A stretch of 64,000 nt of DNA from Diphasiastrum complanatum (lineage: Eukaryota; Streptophyta; Lycopodiopsida; Lycopodiales; Lycopodiaceae). Shown here in pieces: positions 1 to 12,060 of this stretch; positions within the stretch are counted from its first letter, which is position 1, and each line of letters begins with the position of its first letter. The notes under the pieces were generated by a model, which was not told the origin of the DNA, ran no database searches, and was given only the letters and a program-made list of their open reading frames with translations. The translations under genes were made by a program, and so were the position numbers. The stretch covers positions 47,751,079 through 47,815,078 of the forward strand of contig CM055096.1 in assembly GCA_029204225.1 (NCBI GenBank), in the 5' to 3' direction.

Positions 1-1850
1 GGACATGAGGATACATCTCAAGATACTACTACTCAACCTCAAGAGACAGGTTGGAGAGGTAGAGATAAACCTTTTGGTGCAAGAAGGATTGAAGTTGCAG
101 GTGACAAACGCAAGGAGAAAAATGTACCGTGGGATACATTTTCACCAGGAAGCCGATCACCTGACATGAAGCTCCCTAAGTGGTTTGAGAGATTGTTGGA
201 GAGCCGTGACATAGATGACTTTCCAGGATCATCTAGCCAAGGAGAGCTACGAAGATCAACAAGAGAGAAGACACAACCTGAAAGGTACGAAGCAAATTAT
301 TCTCTCTTATCTAGCATTATTCAAAGCAAAAAACCTTCGACTTATGGTGAAGCGAAGGATGATGACATTTGGGTCAAGGCCATGGGAGAGGAGATGGAGT
401 CAATTGCTAAGCATAGCACATGGGACTTAGTGGAACCACCAGTTGGCAAGAAACCCATTGGATGTAAATGGGTATACATGACAAAGTACCATGCAGATGG
501 AAGTATAGCAAAGCACAAAGCTAGATTGGTGATCAAAGAGTATGCAAAAAGTAAAGGGATCGACTATGAGGAGACCTTTGCACCAGTATGTAAGTGGAAT
601 ACTCTACATCTACTTGTTGCTTTAGCTTCACATTTTGATTGGCCTTTGCATCAGATGGATCTTAAATCTCCTTTTCTAAATGGCGAGTTAGAAGAAGAGG
701 TGTTCATGGATCAACCTAAAGGCTTTGTAGCAAAAGGATAACAGAATAAAGTATGTCGCTTGAAGAAAGCACTTCGGGTTCAAAGGGGATTGATGCCTAC
801 TTTCGTTCAAAGGGGATGGTATCCAAATCTTTATGTCTTATGCTTTGATGGTATGGTTGCTTTGATTGCATTTTATGTTGATGACTTGATTATTATGGGA
901 ATCAAGAGATGATAGACATGATCAAGAAAGACCTCATGGAATAATTCGAGATGACAGATCTCAGCCTAATGCATTATTGCCTTGGAGTAGAAGTGTGGCA
1001 AAAAGGACACGAAGTGGGTTTAACATAGGTGATATATGTCAGAGAGTTGTTGCACAAGTTCAGGTTGTAGGATTGCAAGCCAGTGAACAATCCTATTGAA
1101 CTAGGTAAAAAGCTTTCTAAGCTTGATGAGTCACAGCCATTTGATGCTATGCTGTATAGGCAGTTAGTAGGGAGCTTGATTTACCTTACCACAACTAGAC
1201 CAGATATATGCTATGATGTTGGTATTGTAAGTCCGTTTATGACATCACCTACGAAAATGCATTGGAAGGCAGCTAAGCGCATTTTGCATTACGTCAAAGA
1301 CACTTCAAATTATGGCTTGATTTACAGAAAGCATGAGGGTTTACCTGAGTTATGTGGCTATGTGGATGCGGATTGGGGAGGTGACTATGACGATCATAGA
1401 TCCACCATATGGTATGTATTCCAACTTTGTGGTAGTTGCTTCTCCTGGTCTAGTAACCTGCAAAGTACAATTGCTCCATCCACCATAGAAGCAGAGTATA
1501 AGGCGATGTGTAGTGCAGCACATGAAGCCATATGGTTGAGACAGATCTTGGAAGAAGTTGGCATGAAATAGAGAAATCCCACGACTATACATAGCGACAG
1601 TCAGAGTGGCATTCAACTAGCAAAGAGTCCAGTATTTCATGTGAGAACCAAACACATTGAGATTCGGTATCACTTTATATGTGAGAGGCTGCTGAGTCGT
1701 GAAATTCATGTTGTTCATTGTAGTACGGAAGAACAACTAGCTGATATTTTCACTAGGCCACTTGTTAGAGAAAAGTTTGATAAGTTTAGATCAAAGCTTT
1801 TTCTGTACTTAAAGTTTGTTGACTTTAAAACTATGTATATGATTATATAA
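1..1850 (+). pseudogene. Cop1 copia pol fragment (RT, RNase H), broken
   Basis: This is the 3' half of a Ty1/copia polyprotein, open from base 1 of the window. Bases 1-741 read through the integrase/RT linker into the reverse transcriptase, with the typical block around GCKWVYMTKYHADG and the first catalytic Asp region (HQMDLKSPFLNG). The frame stops at 739-741. The palm motif YVDD is still present in another frame at 874-885. Bases 1083-1571 encode the RT end and RNase H (YVDADWGG, then STIEAEYKAM), a stop follows, and 1641-1850 carries the RNase H tail (TKHIEIRYHF, LADIFTRPL). A 12-base stretch (ttcaaaggggat) is duplicated at 773-784 and 809-820, near the first break. The element is dead. 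Gag, protease and most of integrase lie outside the window. Confidence 0.93.
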
Positions 1851-1865
1851 AGAGTAGACTCTACT

Positions 1866-2270
1866 TTAAGGGAGAGAGTTAGAATTAAAGTACAATCACT
1901 GTGTTACTGTATTGTGAGTCCTATCAGTTGATAAGGATCAGTTGGCCTCGCCACGAAGCGAGTCAACGGGACACGCATCCCGTCAACGGCAACCTGGGTC
2001 ATGCATGGGTTTCCTGAGTGAAGAACTATATGTACAGTGTAATTTCATTTTCATAAATATAGTTGCTACGTGAGCTTGGTGTGGAGAGTGTTTTTCTGTC
2101 TGTGTTACTGTGTAGCATGATTTGTGTCCCTGTTCATGTGAGGGACTTATGGTGGCTTTGGAGTTCACATCTCAGTGTATTCTCAGGGATTGGTTTGGAA
2201 TCATTCATAAAAACAGCTTTGGAGCTAGCTTTGGGAGAATACAGGTGGGCACTATAGGGTAGATGCTTAG
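1866..2270 (+). mobile_element. Cop1 polypurine tract and probable 3' LTR
   Basis: A purine-rich tract (ttaagggagagag, about 1867-1879) follows the RNase H end at the distance expected in copia elements, so sequence from about 1880 should be the 3' LTR. The start lacks a clean TG. The 3' boundary is a guess, because no second LTR is in the window for comparison. Confidence 0.55.
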
Positions 2271-2622
2271 ATCTTCGTGATCAGAGATGACATGGGATAC
2301 CTGATAGGGATAACAATGTAGGATGACATGGGATGATCATCAAGGGGCAACTATTTTAGATTTGACTTGAGTCTTTGGATGAGACAGGACTTACAGGAGC
2401 GATTCATGATGGAATCAAGATGCTGCGACGCAAATGGGCAAAGCATGAAGCTTTGGGAGCCAGCTCTAGGATGGAGAGCTCCTCTGCAGCCTATCTGGGC
2501 CACGTCATCCAGTTTCCCAATGACTCACTAATAGACCCATACAAATTCATTATCATGAGTTTAGGCCTACAACCATTAATTATGACCTTATACACATAAG
2601 GGCCCCAATTCCCTTATAGTCA

Positions 2623-2812
2623 CAATTAACTTACGGGTTGTTGGTCTACTGATCCCTAGTGTGGACACGCTACCCGAGACCAGTCGTGAGAATGATACTA
2701 ATATAAAGTCCAACACACAAGATACAATCCTAAGCATTCCAATTAACTTATGGGTTGTTGTTCTACTGATCCCTAGTGTGGAAACACTACCCAAGACCAG
2801 TCGTGGGCATGA
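2623..2812. repeat. two-copy direct repeat, 73 bp, period 117
   Basis: Bases 2623-2695 and 2740-2812 are near-identical. Both contain ctactgatccctagtgtgg followed by gacccag-like and cagtcgtg blocks. The unit has no recognised coding content. It is probably a local duplication inside old repeat DNA. Confidence 0.8.
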
Positions 2813-3700
2813 AAGTATCTCTGGGAGATGGGCGAGCTACTCAAGTATAGCCTATGGTGAGATTTGAGTACATTCATTCATTGAGTCCTTGGTAGACACT
2901 TGTGCTTGGAGCATGGGGAATGAAAGGAAATTAGCTTTCAGGGCTTATAGGACAGAATGTCAGGGCAAAGCGGATCACGGCTTTGTTTAAGAGATACATC
3001 AAGGATGAGGCTTCGAGCGCTCATTGATTCGAGATGGTTGATCTTGGATGATGTATGACAACATCTGATGGATATGCTTGGACGTGAGGGCATCTGGTTA
3101 CTGGTGCAGGCCATGATCGAGAGGATCTGATTTGGAGACCAGTGGTGTAGCAACGGATCTACAGGTGACAGGTGCTGGTACAACATGATACCACAGTTTG
3201 CACAAGCCTGGTCATGTATTTGACACATTCGTATTGGTTTGCATGAATGTGTGCTTGCATGTTACCTTGTCACGAGAGTCTAGATCTGAGTTAGAGTTGT
3301 ATGTGCAGAACGTCAAGGGAAGAAATCAAAGACCAAGCTAAAGCAGAGGGCGAATGAGGTGTTGAGAGAGGAGGGCCCATCTTGAGATGAAGTAGCGTAG
3401 GGCAAGAATGCTAGTGACGGGCAAGACCTCCTCTATGAGAAAAGAGACGACCACAAGTGTGGCAAAGAATCCATTCAGGGGGTTGATAAGGCAATGCAAC
3501 AAGGTCTGAAGGAGGTTCACCTCCAAGCGTGAGGAGGCAGTAGTGCCAAAGGAAGAGTTGGCAGAAGGTTTTGTTCTCACTGAAAGCTTAGCTTATGAAT
3601 ATCATGGATGTTTAATGTCTTTCAATAGATGTGTAAATGAGATCTTCAAATGAAAAGCTAGGGTTTTGTGAGATTAGAATTTTGGTTGAAAGATGTGTGA

Positions 3701-3701
<1 letters not shown>
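2813..3701. other. unclassified intergenic DNA
   Basis: I see no gene, LTR end or primer-binding site here. Open frames of up to 96 codons exist on the minus strand, but none resembles a protein family I know. Confidence 0.5.

Positions 3702-3735
<34 letters not shown>
3702..3735. repeat. (TA)n microsatellite
   Basis: An uninterrupted run of alternating T and A, about 17 units. Confidence 0.97.
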
Positions 3736-3737
<2 letters not shown>

Positions 3738-3761
3738 AATATGTACTGAAGGGTCCTCTTT

Positions 3762-3788
3762 TGTTCCGTGGAGAAAATCCACGGAACA
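3762..3788. repeat. perfect inverted repeat, 11-bp arms, 5-nt loop
   Basis: TGTTCCGTGGA (3762-3772) and TCCACGGAACA (3778-3788) are exact reverse complements around the loop GAAAA. It sits just after the (TA)n tract in A/T-rich DNA. It could be the centre of a short MITE or a transcript hairpin. Nothing else defines a function. Confidence 0.85.
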
Positions 3789-3983
3789 GATTTTTATTTC
3801 CTAAAATAGCAAAAAATACTCAAAAAGTATTAAAAAATGTAGAAAAATAAGGTAAAAGCATGTTGTGCAACATTTAAAAATGGAAATGATTTCTTTTTAT
3901 TTGTGGAATTGTGGCTTTATTGGACTATTTTCAACCTTTTTAGTGTGGTTTTTAGCTATTTTTGCAAAAAAAAAAATTCTTAT

Positions 3984-3987
<4 letters not shown>

Positions 3988-4041
<54 letters not shown>
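3988..4041. repeat. (GA)n microsatellite beside a splice donor
   Basis: About 27 GA units. On the minus strand, the sense of the phosphohexomutase gene, it reads (TC)n. It starts immediately after the distal copy of the exon-2 end, so it lies within intron 2. Confidence 0.97.
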
Positions 4042-4044
<3 letters not shown>

Positions 4045-4173
4045 GAAACCCAAAAGAGGCTGATCGAAATGGGTGGGATGATTGATTCCTTTTTTGATAG
4101 AGGGAGAGAGGGAACCTTGAAACCCGAAAGAGGCTGATCGAAATTGGTGGGATGATTGATTCCTTTTTTGATA
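4042..4173 (-). repeat. 74-bp tandem duplication covering an exon end and splice donor
   Basis: Bases 4116-4173 (end of exon 2) are repeated almost exactly at 4042-4099, with a period of 74 and only a few substitutions. Each copy ends GGTTTCAAG followed by GT on the minus strand, so there are two candidate donors: AAG|GTTCCC at 4116 and AAG|GTCTCT at 4042. Because 74 is not a multiple of three, using the distal donor would shift the frame. Confidence 0.88.
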
Positions 4174-5291
4174 ATTTCTCTGAGGTGAGCTGCATACACG
4201 GGCATGAAGCTCACTGGAGTAGCCGGGGATGGAGAGAACGAAGATGCTATTGCCGCTGCTGCTGCTCCTCTGTCCGGGCGCTTGATGTATCTCATAGCTG
4301 CAATATTGCAGATGCTTTCAATGTCCTCTACTTTGAGGCCTCCATCCTTGGTGAAGAACTTGAATCCATTACGAGTGGCTGGTAAATGAGATGCCGTAAG
4401 CTGCACAATTTTAAACACCGACGTTGAGAACGAGATATGATCCAATTCCAAATACAAAATATAAGGATAAAACTCAGTGGTAGAACTTAGAAGTTGATAC
4501 TTCAATGCATCAACAGTCTTGTTAAGATTGAAATTCGCATGACAACTAGAAAAACACAGTTACTCATCAGATCTTATAAGAACAAGTGAATAATGTATCA
4601 AATTAATTACAGAGAGATAAACCATGATCGAAGCGTCGTAGGAGAATCCGGACAACACGGTACTCATGAAGCAGGCAGGCGTCGTAGCTAAGCTCATGTC
4701 GAACACCGCGCATCCGATGCTACGCAGCCCAGCGGCGGTTGCGGCAAGAAGCGCAGGACCTGTTAGCCGAGGATCCCGACCTAGAGAAACCCGCAACAGC
4801 GATGACGATACTCCTAGGTAATCGGCTAACCATATTCCAAAAGCTTCACCCAGAAAGAAAGCAACAGAAGGAGTGAGGTTCACTTCACGTCCTTCGCCTT
4901 CCATGGCAATTCCTCTGATGTCTGAACCATTTTGCAGCCTTTCGATCCTCCCCAGTACTGCTTCCTCCGATACCGCCTGACCATCCGTTTTGATATCGAC
5001 GCTCGAGGCTTTACAAACTGCTCCATTTCTGCTTCCATGAGCCTCTGCATCTCCGCAGACTGACAAGTCGAAGTCTCTCTTTCTCGGTGATGTTCTCGAA
5101 GTTATAGTCGTTGAATCTAGTTTAAGCTTATAGCTACCAAAGCTGCTGTGAGATCTCTTTATGCATACATGTAACTGCTTGGATCGGGAAGCAGTAGCTA
5201 ATTGCGAGTTATCAAATAGCCCATCTAGTGTTCTCATCGCTAGGCAGTACTGCAATGGCCTTCTGAAAACATTGTAGCAAAGTACAGACAT
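4116..5291 (-). CDS. phosphoglucomutase/phosphomannomutase family protein, exons 1-2 (partial gene)
   Basis: Exon 1 runs 5291-4623 (223 codons) and exon 2 runs 4400-4116 (95 codons). They join in phase 0 across a 222-bp intron with GT (4622-4621) and AG (4402-4401). The join yields DASIM|LTASHLP, the active-site serine loop of the alpha-D-phosphohexomutase family, whose serine carries the phosphate moved between sugar C1 and C6. After a basic, serine-rich N-terminus like a plastid transit peptide come NGSDIRGIAMEGEGRE, a substrate-side GRDPRLTG block, then NGFKFFTKDGGL and YAAHLREIIKKGINHP. This fits the plant plastid branch of the family, typically about 600 residues, so roughly the first half is present. 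The metal-binding DGDGDR region and later exons are not found in the 4.1 kb downstream. The start at 5291 is the first Met; Met19 is an alternative. Confidence 0.85.
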
Positions 5292-6989
5292 TGTGTGCTT
5301 CGCTCTACCAACTTATTGAGAAATTGATTGCAGGGAACAGAATTAGACCATCCACACCTATCAAATGCTTTCAGCACAAGGAGTGGAATATCCAATGACA
5401 CATCCAACTGCGTTCTGTGTAATCAAACCTGTGTTTGCATGCTAGACCTATAAATCAATATCAGTTTGAGCACATTCGTGCTATGCCTTCCTTCCACGCC
5501 CATATCCCAAAACGCAATTGCTTTACATAAAGAATTTGAGCTGAGTTTTATGGTAAGAGCATTCAATGTGCATGTCTGTGATTGTGGAGGGGTAGCTCCA
5601 AACTTAGAATCAAGTGCCTCTATATCGAAATGCCAGACTGAGTTAAGCGTCAATGGATTGGTGAGGAAAATTGAAGAACCTTTAGGAGAGTGTGATTATT
5701 GGATGAGAGTGAGTTATATGATGGTGAGAATTTATATTTTGAATGAAAATAGGAAATTGAACAGCCATTGATGAGTATGAGAAGCTAGGAAATTGGGGAG
5801 CCAAAAAGAGCAGCAGAACTATTCCTAATAGTAGAAGAAGAAGCATAAAAAGAAGAGATATGGATGGTTGCAGTTCTGGCGAATTTGGTCTGATACAGGG
5901 GGGTAAGTAGGGAGTAGATAGCTGGTATATGGGTGCCACGTGGCACGCATCTTAACTCGTGGTGAGCTGTTTGCTGACTTGGCATGAGCTCATGGGTGAT
6001 CCTGTGTAGTTGAGATTTCTTCCAGCCATCGTATATCTGGGGTTCTCGTGACCAAAAAGTATGGTCATCAAGGGCAGGGAGATGAATAAAACATGACAAA
6101 AAATTTGGGTGAATTAGCCATGTAAAGAAGAGTAAGAGCCTCCAAGGTATGTCTCTCATATTATTAATAACAAGTCCTTGGTGAACAAAGACATCATTCT
6201 TGATATTGAAGTTGTGAGTGCCACTCCATATGGGAGGTGCAAAGATAAGACTTTTACTTTGGCTCCATTACGTGTTGGTGGTGGATTTTGAGCAAGCAAA
6301 CCTAGAGAGGAATAAGAAGAAATAGGCCTTGAGAATATATAAGTTGGGGTAATTTGAAGTGCCTCTCATTTTTTCATTAGGGGCAACAAGAAGGGGTAGG
6401 TCATACAATGGCCATCAATATTTATGCCACAATATTTGTGTGTACATGTATTCAAGGGAGGGTCTCAATCCACTCTTAAATACACAGAGACACCTTGGCA
6501 CTTGTTCAAATTCACCTTGGAATAACTATCTCAATTGTTGTAATGATAGCATCATTTTGCTTCACCTGGATTTCTGTTTGATCTTGATAATTCAATGTAA
6601 GATCCTGATCCAATCCTTTTCATTCATTGTTAACTTTAGACAATCTTCTATAATAAAATGTTAAAGAAAACATTTGTTTCTCTATATGGTATCTAAATTT
6701 CATTGACGATTTATTAACAATGTACTCGATGTTGCCATTACTTTTTTCTATTCCATTGATCATGTAGGAGGTTTGATAACATGTCATTCAATCAATCACT
6801 AGAAATAAACATTTTCGCTGTTATCTGAACATTAGATTTAACAAAAAAAGTCTATGAACATTGCAAAAGGCAAAAACTAGTGCTATCTATTGATTTTAGA
6901 ACCCGTGCCATATTTCATACAGTTTTGAATGTCCATAAAAAACCGTGACCGGAAGCTCTCTACTATGGTAGAGTCCCGGAGGAATCCAT
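5292..6989. other. upstream flank of the phosphohexomutase gene; no gene recognised
   Basis: This holds the likely 5' UTR and promoter of the minus-strand gene, then AT-rich DNA. Reading frames of about 100 codons occur but do not resemble known proteins. Confidence 0.5.
5934..5945. promoter_or_regulatory. G-box (12-bp palindrome) upstream of the phosphohexomutase gene
   Basis: TGCCACGTGGCA is a perfect palindrome with the CACGTG core bound by plant bZIP and bHLH factors in light- and ABA-responsive promoters. It lies about 640 bp upstream of the exon-1 ATG. The function is inferred from the motif and position only. Confidence 0.55.
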
Positions 6990-7037
6990 TCTTCACTTGA
7001 AAAAAAAATGAAATTAGAGCAGCTCATTTAGGATTTT

Positions 7038-8258
7038 TTATTCCCTGTGTCGAAAATCAGTTGGGTTTGTGCGAAAGCTGAGAGCGAGCTTGGTGCGTGG
7101 ATTGGAAGCCCCACAGTTAGCAGCAGAATGACTTTCAAGAGAATGCACTAGACCCAGATTTGATAGAAAATGGCTGAGTAAACTGATTGAGTATGCAAGG
7201 TCTGGTCGAGTGCAAATCATTTCATACATCAGTGAGTGGAATGGATATTGCTCCATCTCCTCCTTTTCTGCCTCAGTTTGAGGAGATTGTTCCTTTGACA
7301 GCTTCAATCCAGGGTCGAGTGGAAATAGACTTGGTTTGCAGTTAGTCATTCCATACCTTTCTAGCACGTTGGTGAGATATCTCTGTTGGTTGATAAAAAT
7401 CAGTCTGTTGGGTCTAATTCGGAGAATTTTGACCCATATCAGTCATTTTGTACACCTTGGCCAGCATGCATTTTGTCTCCTCCATTAAATTTAGATTGTT
7501 ACTTAATAGTAGAGTGTCATTTACATAAAGAGAGTGATGATGATGAAAAAGTCCGATACAGAGCTGTAATAGACATTTGAGTCTGCTGAGTTTGAAATAA
7601 AACCATTCTCAATAATGAATGCATTTATTTTTTGGAACCAGGCTCTGGGTAACTGTCTCAGCCCATAGAGTGCCTTGTGTATTTTACATACAAGTGTTGC
7701 TTACCTCTCAACTCGTATCCTTCTGGTTGTGACATGAAAATTTCGTCTGCAATGGTCCCATTGCTGCATCATTCATAAATCTGGAGGGAGGCTGTTTGGG
7801 TCGATTTGACCTTCTAGGCTGGATTTCTTCCCTCTGCTGATCAGACTCATTTTCAGAGTTAGTATCGATTTCTTGATTTTTGAACCTAGGGTCAAAATTT
7901 GACTGTTCAACCCTAGGGTCAGATTTTGACTGTTCAACCTGGGGGTCGGATTTTGATTGTTCGACCCTGTCCACTATAATATCATGTCCACACCTCATAA
8001 AGTTTCTTGCCATTCAGGGCTTTGGTGATGGATCAATTTTGTAGGTAGGCTGCTATATTAACAGCTTCTGTCCAGAATTTCTTTGGAAGAGAGACACGGA
8101 CCAACATGCTCTTGGCACTTTCAACAAGTGTCTGATTCTTTCTCTCAACTACACCATTGGACTGTGGTGAGTAGCTTGTTGTATATTGTTGGTGTATTCC
8201 GTTTGCCTTGCAAAATTCTTTAAATTTTGTGGAGTGTACTTTGTTGCCTTGCATGGGG
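7038..8258 (-). pseudogene. Cop2 copia pol remnant (integrase, RT), broken
   Basis: On the minus strand, 8254-8033 encodes the integrase core end with the catalytic Glu block (YSPQSNGVVERKNQTL). Bases 8013-7708 carry the acidic linker with a three-fold VEQSKSDP-type repeat, and 7367-7038 is the RT C-terminal part (ERYGMTNCKP, TRPDLAYSISLLSHF). Between them, in another frame, lies the RT palm: at 7527-7516 it reads YVND where copia elements have YVDD. RNase H is missing and several frame changes are present. The upstream side joins directly to a gypsy gag near 8260, so the element is also chimeric. Confidence 0.88.
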
Positions 8259-8259
8259 T

Positions 8260-8582
8260 TTCATTCTTGTTGGATTATTGCTCGTTCTCAACCTTTGTTC
8301 CTCTGATTCCCCATCTGGATAGGGAAAATCCTTCTTCATGAGTGAGATTTCTATCAAGGCAGCATCCTTACAAAGTTGTGCAAGCGACGCATAGGATGCT
8401 AACTCTTCCATACCAGATCTGATCCTTTTGGGCAGGCTGGCATAGTATTTTGCCATGATGATCTGTTGGGAAATCGGGGGACCACAATCCTTCACTAGAT
8501 GATAGATCCGATAGGTGTAGTCTCGAATTGTTTCAACATGAAACTTTTTTAATTTTGATAATCCTACAAGGGCGGTCTCCAT
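8260..8582 (-). pseudogene. Gyp1 gypsy gag fragment joined to the Cop2 integrase
   Basis: The translation contains ETIRDYTYRIYHLVKDCG and LPKRIRSGMEELASYASL, typical of the capsid C-terminal part of Ty3/gypsy gag. It matches in order the portion that follows RDYIEHIKHL in the Gyp2 gag. The 5' part of gag is missing or frame-shifted beyond 8582, and the 3' part is replaced near 8260 by copia integrase. The long leader, primer site and LTR of Gyp1 lie upstream on the same strand. Confidence 0.72.
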
Positions 8583-8649
8583 AGTTCAGCACTAGAATGT
8601 TGCAAAGTAGCTGGTTGGTAAATTGCTTCAAGGTTTGCTCAATGACCCC

Positions 8650-11170
8650 GGTGTTTCAACCTTCTTTTTTTTTTTGAAGTGGAAGAAGAAAAAGAAGAGG
8701 AGAAAAGAATCAAGAAAAGAGGGATCCGTATGGATGTGAACAGAAACAAAAATGGATTTAACAGATAACCGCAATGAAAGTTACACTGTCAAGAGAATAT
8801 GGAGATGGACAGAAGAGTGTGGACAGAAGAGTGATGAATGGTTGGTATTGATGGTGGTGAAAACTGATTTTTCTTGGTACTGATCAACTTGATCTGAGGT
8901 TCATTCACTTCGTTCAGTCCAGGGATGTTGGATCTTGATGGATATTGTGACTGCAACCTAGATTTGACAAGATCTGATCAGTTTCAGTTGGCTAATAGTG
9001 TGATTTTAGCCCCTTTTCTTGGTTCTTTGTGGTTTTTTTTTTTTGGGGGATATTCTTTAGATCTGAGTGAATCTAACCTTCAATCTTCCTACAATAGCTG
9101 TATATGGACCATTTCTAGACAATGTGGGTTCTGCAAGAGTTCTTGATGGGCAGATTTGTCAGGATCTTGAAAAAACTCATTTTTTGGCACTTTTTCTTAG
9201 ATATTTCTAAATCTAACCATTGGATCTTCACAAAAATTTCACAGTCGTCAGATCTTTGTTAGATTTATCTAAAAAACTCTTTTTGAAGGTTACTTCCCAG
9301 CAGATCTCAAAAACTCATGGAAAAAGTGCATATTTTTTGGGTCTTTTTGCAAAATTTTAAGATTTCCTGGGAAAACAACCCTTGAAGACTGGTATGAGCT
9401 TGTATCTCATTCAGATTCAGCTGATCACTAAGCTGCAAGAGTTACTTCCCAAGGAAACTCAAAAAATCTTGTAAAAAGTGCATTATTTTGGGGTTTTTTT
9501 GCAAAATTTTAAGATTTTATGAGAACAAACCCTCTCAGACTGGTATGCACTTGTATTTCAGTCAAATTCAGTTGCTCACCAAGCTGCAAGAGTTACTTTC
9601 CAAGGAAACTCAAAAAATCTTTAAAAAAGTGCATTTTTTTGGTGGTTTTTTTTGCAACATTTTAAGATTTTCTGGGAACAAACCCTTGCAGACTAGTATC
9701 CACTTGTATCTCAGTCAAATTCAGCTGCTCAGTAAGCTGCAAGAGTTACTTCCCAAGGAAACTCAAAAAATATTGAAAAAAAAGTGCATTTTTTTGTGAT
9801 TTTTTTGCAAAATTTTAAGATTTTATGGGAACAAACCCTTGCAAACTAGTATAACTTGTATCTCAGTCAGATTCAGCTGCTCACCAAGCTGCAAGAGTTA
9901 CTTCCCAAGGAACTCAAAGAATCTTGAAAAAAGTCATTTTATGTGGTTTCTTTTGCAAAATTCTAAGATTTTCTGGGGAAAAACCCTCGCAGACTGGTAT
10001 GCACTTGTATCTTAGTCAGATTCAGCTGGTAACCAAGCTACAAGAGTTACTTTTCAAGGAAGTTCAAAAGATCTTGAAAAAAGTGCATTTTTTTGTGGTT
10101 TTTTTGCAAAATTTCAAGATTTTCTGGGAACAAACCCTTGCAGACTGGTATGCACTTGTATCTTAGTCAGATTCACCTGATCACCAATTTACAAGAGTTA
10201 ATCCCCAAGGAAACTCAGAAAATCTTGTAAAAAGTGCAATTTTTTGGGGGTTTTTTGCAAAATTTTAAGATTTTCTGGGGACAAACCCTTGCAGACTGGT
10301 ATGCACTTGTATCTCAGTTAGATTCACCTCCTCACCAAGCTGCAAGAGTTACTTCCTTCCAAAAACCAAATTTTTTTGAAAAAACTACATTTTTTTGGGG
10401 TTTTTTTCCCAAATTTTCAAATTTTCAAATTTTCTGGGAACTAATCTTCGCAGGCTGGTATGTGCTTGTATCTGAGTCAGATCCACTTGCTTACCAAGCT
10501 ACAAGACTTACTTCCCAGGGAAACTCAAAAATTTGCTATCTGAGAAGGTTCTAGGCCACTTTTTGCTCTTGGGTTTCACGGGGGCACTTTTTTTGGGATC
10601 TAACTCTCGCAGATTTCTCTGTGTCCTTGTCTCATTGAGATGGAACTTCAGAGAGCTCTGCAAAGGTTAGTTTTGAGTTTTGAAATTGTTTTTCATTTTT
10701 ACAAGAGATTTTTAAATTTTTATGGGTTTTTCTCTGTTTTTTCAAAATCTATTGGGAAGTAACCCCTTCACAGGCTTCTATGCAGGTCTAGGACAGTACC
10801 CCAGAGCTGCTGCCAGTCATGTGAAGATTAGTTCTTGCTGGTTTTTGAGAAATCAAAATCTGATGGGATTTTGGCTCTCTTTTTCCCTCCAAAAACAGAT
10901 TTTGAGCTTTTTTTTCTTATTTTTATGGATTTTATGGATTAATGAAGGGATTGGGTGCTTGGATCTAATCCTACCACCCCACAATCTCTCCCTACCATGC
11001 AAACAAACAAAAAAATCACAAAAAAAATGACAAAAACTAACACTACTCACACTATTCTACCCTTAAAATCCGATTTTTTGGTGAAAATGAATGGTGAGAG
11101 AGAAGAAAGAGAGAGAGAGGAAAAGAGGAAGAGAGTGAGAAAGCTATGCGGCGAAACGAGTGTGTGGTGC
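8650..11170 (-). mobile_element. Gyp1 untranslated leader
   Basis: This spans from the primer-binding site (11171-11188) to the gag remnant. It is AT-rich with many T-runs on the plus strand and no credible coding. Most of it is the tandem array described separately. Bases 10590-10680 and 10750-10830 are clearly homologous to the Gyp2 leader (ctctgtgtccttgtctca; aggcttctatgcaggtct), so the two elements are related. Confidence 0.75.
9370..10510. repeat. tandem array in the Gyp1 leader, about 8 units of about 150 bp, each with an inverted repeat
   Basis: Units begin near 9375, 9528, 9684, 9834, 9985, 10135, 10284 and 10445, sharing gactggtatgcacttgtatc and ccaagctgcaagagttactt. Each unit tends to hold AACCCTTGCAG near its start and CTGCAAGAGTT about 56 bases later. 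In the unit at 10284 these are 10284-10294 and 10340-10350, pairing at 10 of 11 positions. Confidence 0.85.
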
Positions 11171-11188
11171 TCCCCGGCAACGGCTCCA
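11171..11188 (-). promoter_or_regulatory. Gyp1 primer-binding site (tRNA-Asp type)
   Basis: On the minus strand this reads TGGAGCCGTTGCCGGGGA. It matches the 3' end of plant tRNA-Asp with one change (TGGCGCC to TGGAGCC), one base after the LTR end, as in Athila-like elements. Confidence 0.85.
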
Positions 11189-11189
11189 C

Positions 11190-12060
<871 letters not shown>

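Noticed and set aside
9370-10510. CRISPR-like array of regularly spaced repeats
   Set aside because: The units are about 150 bp, imperfect throughout and lie in a plant retroelement leader. There are no short identical repeats with unique spacers and no cas genes.
11171-11188. Possible tRNA gene end (tRNA-Asp-like sequence)
   Set aside because: Only the last 18 bases match, directly beside an LTR, and no cloverleaf is present. It is a primer-binding site. The same holds at 15547, 42752 and 51831.
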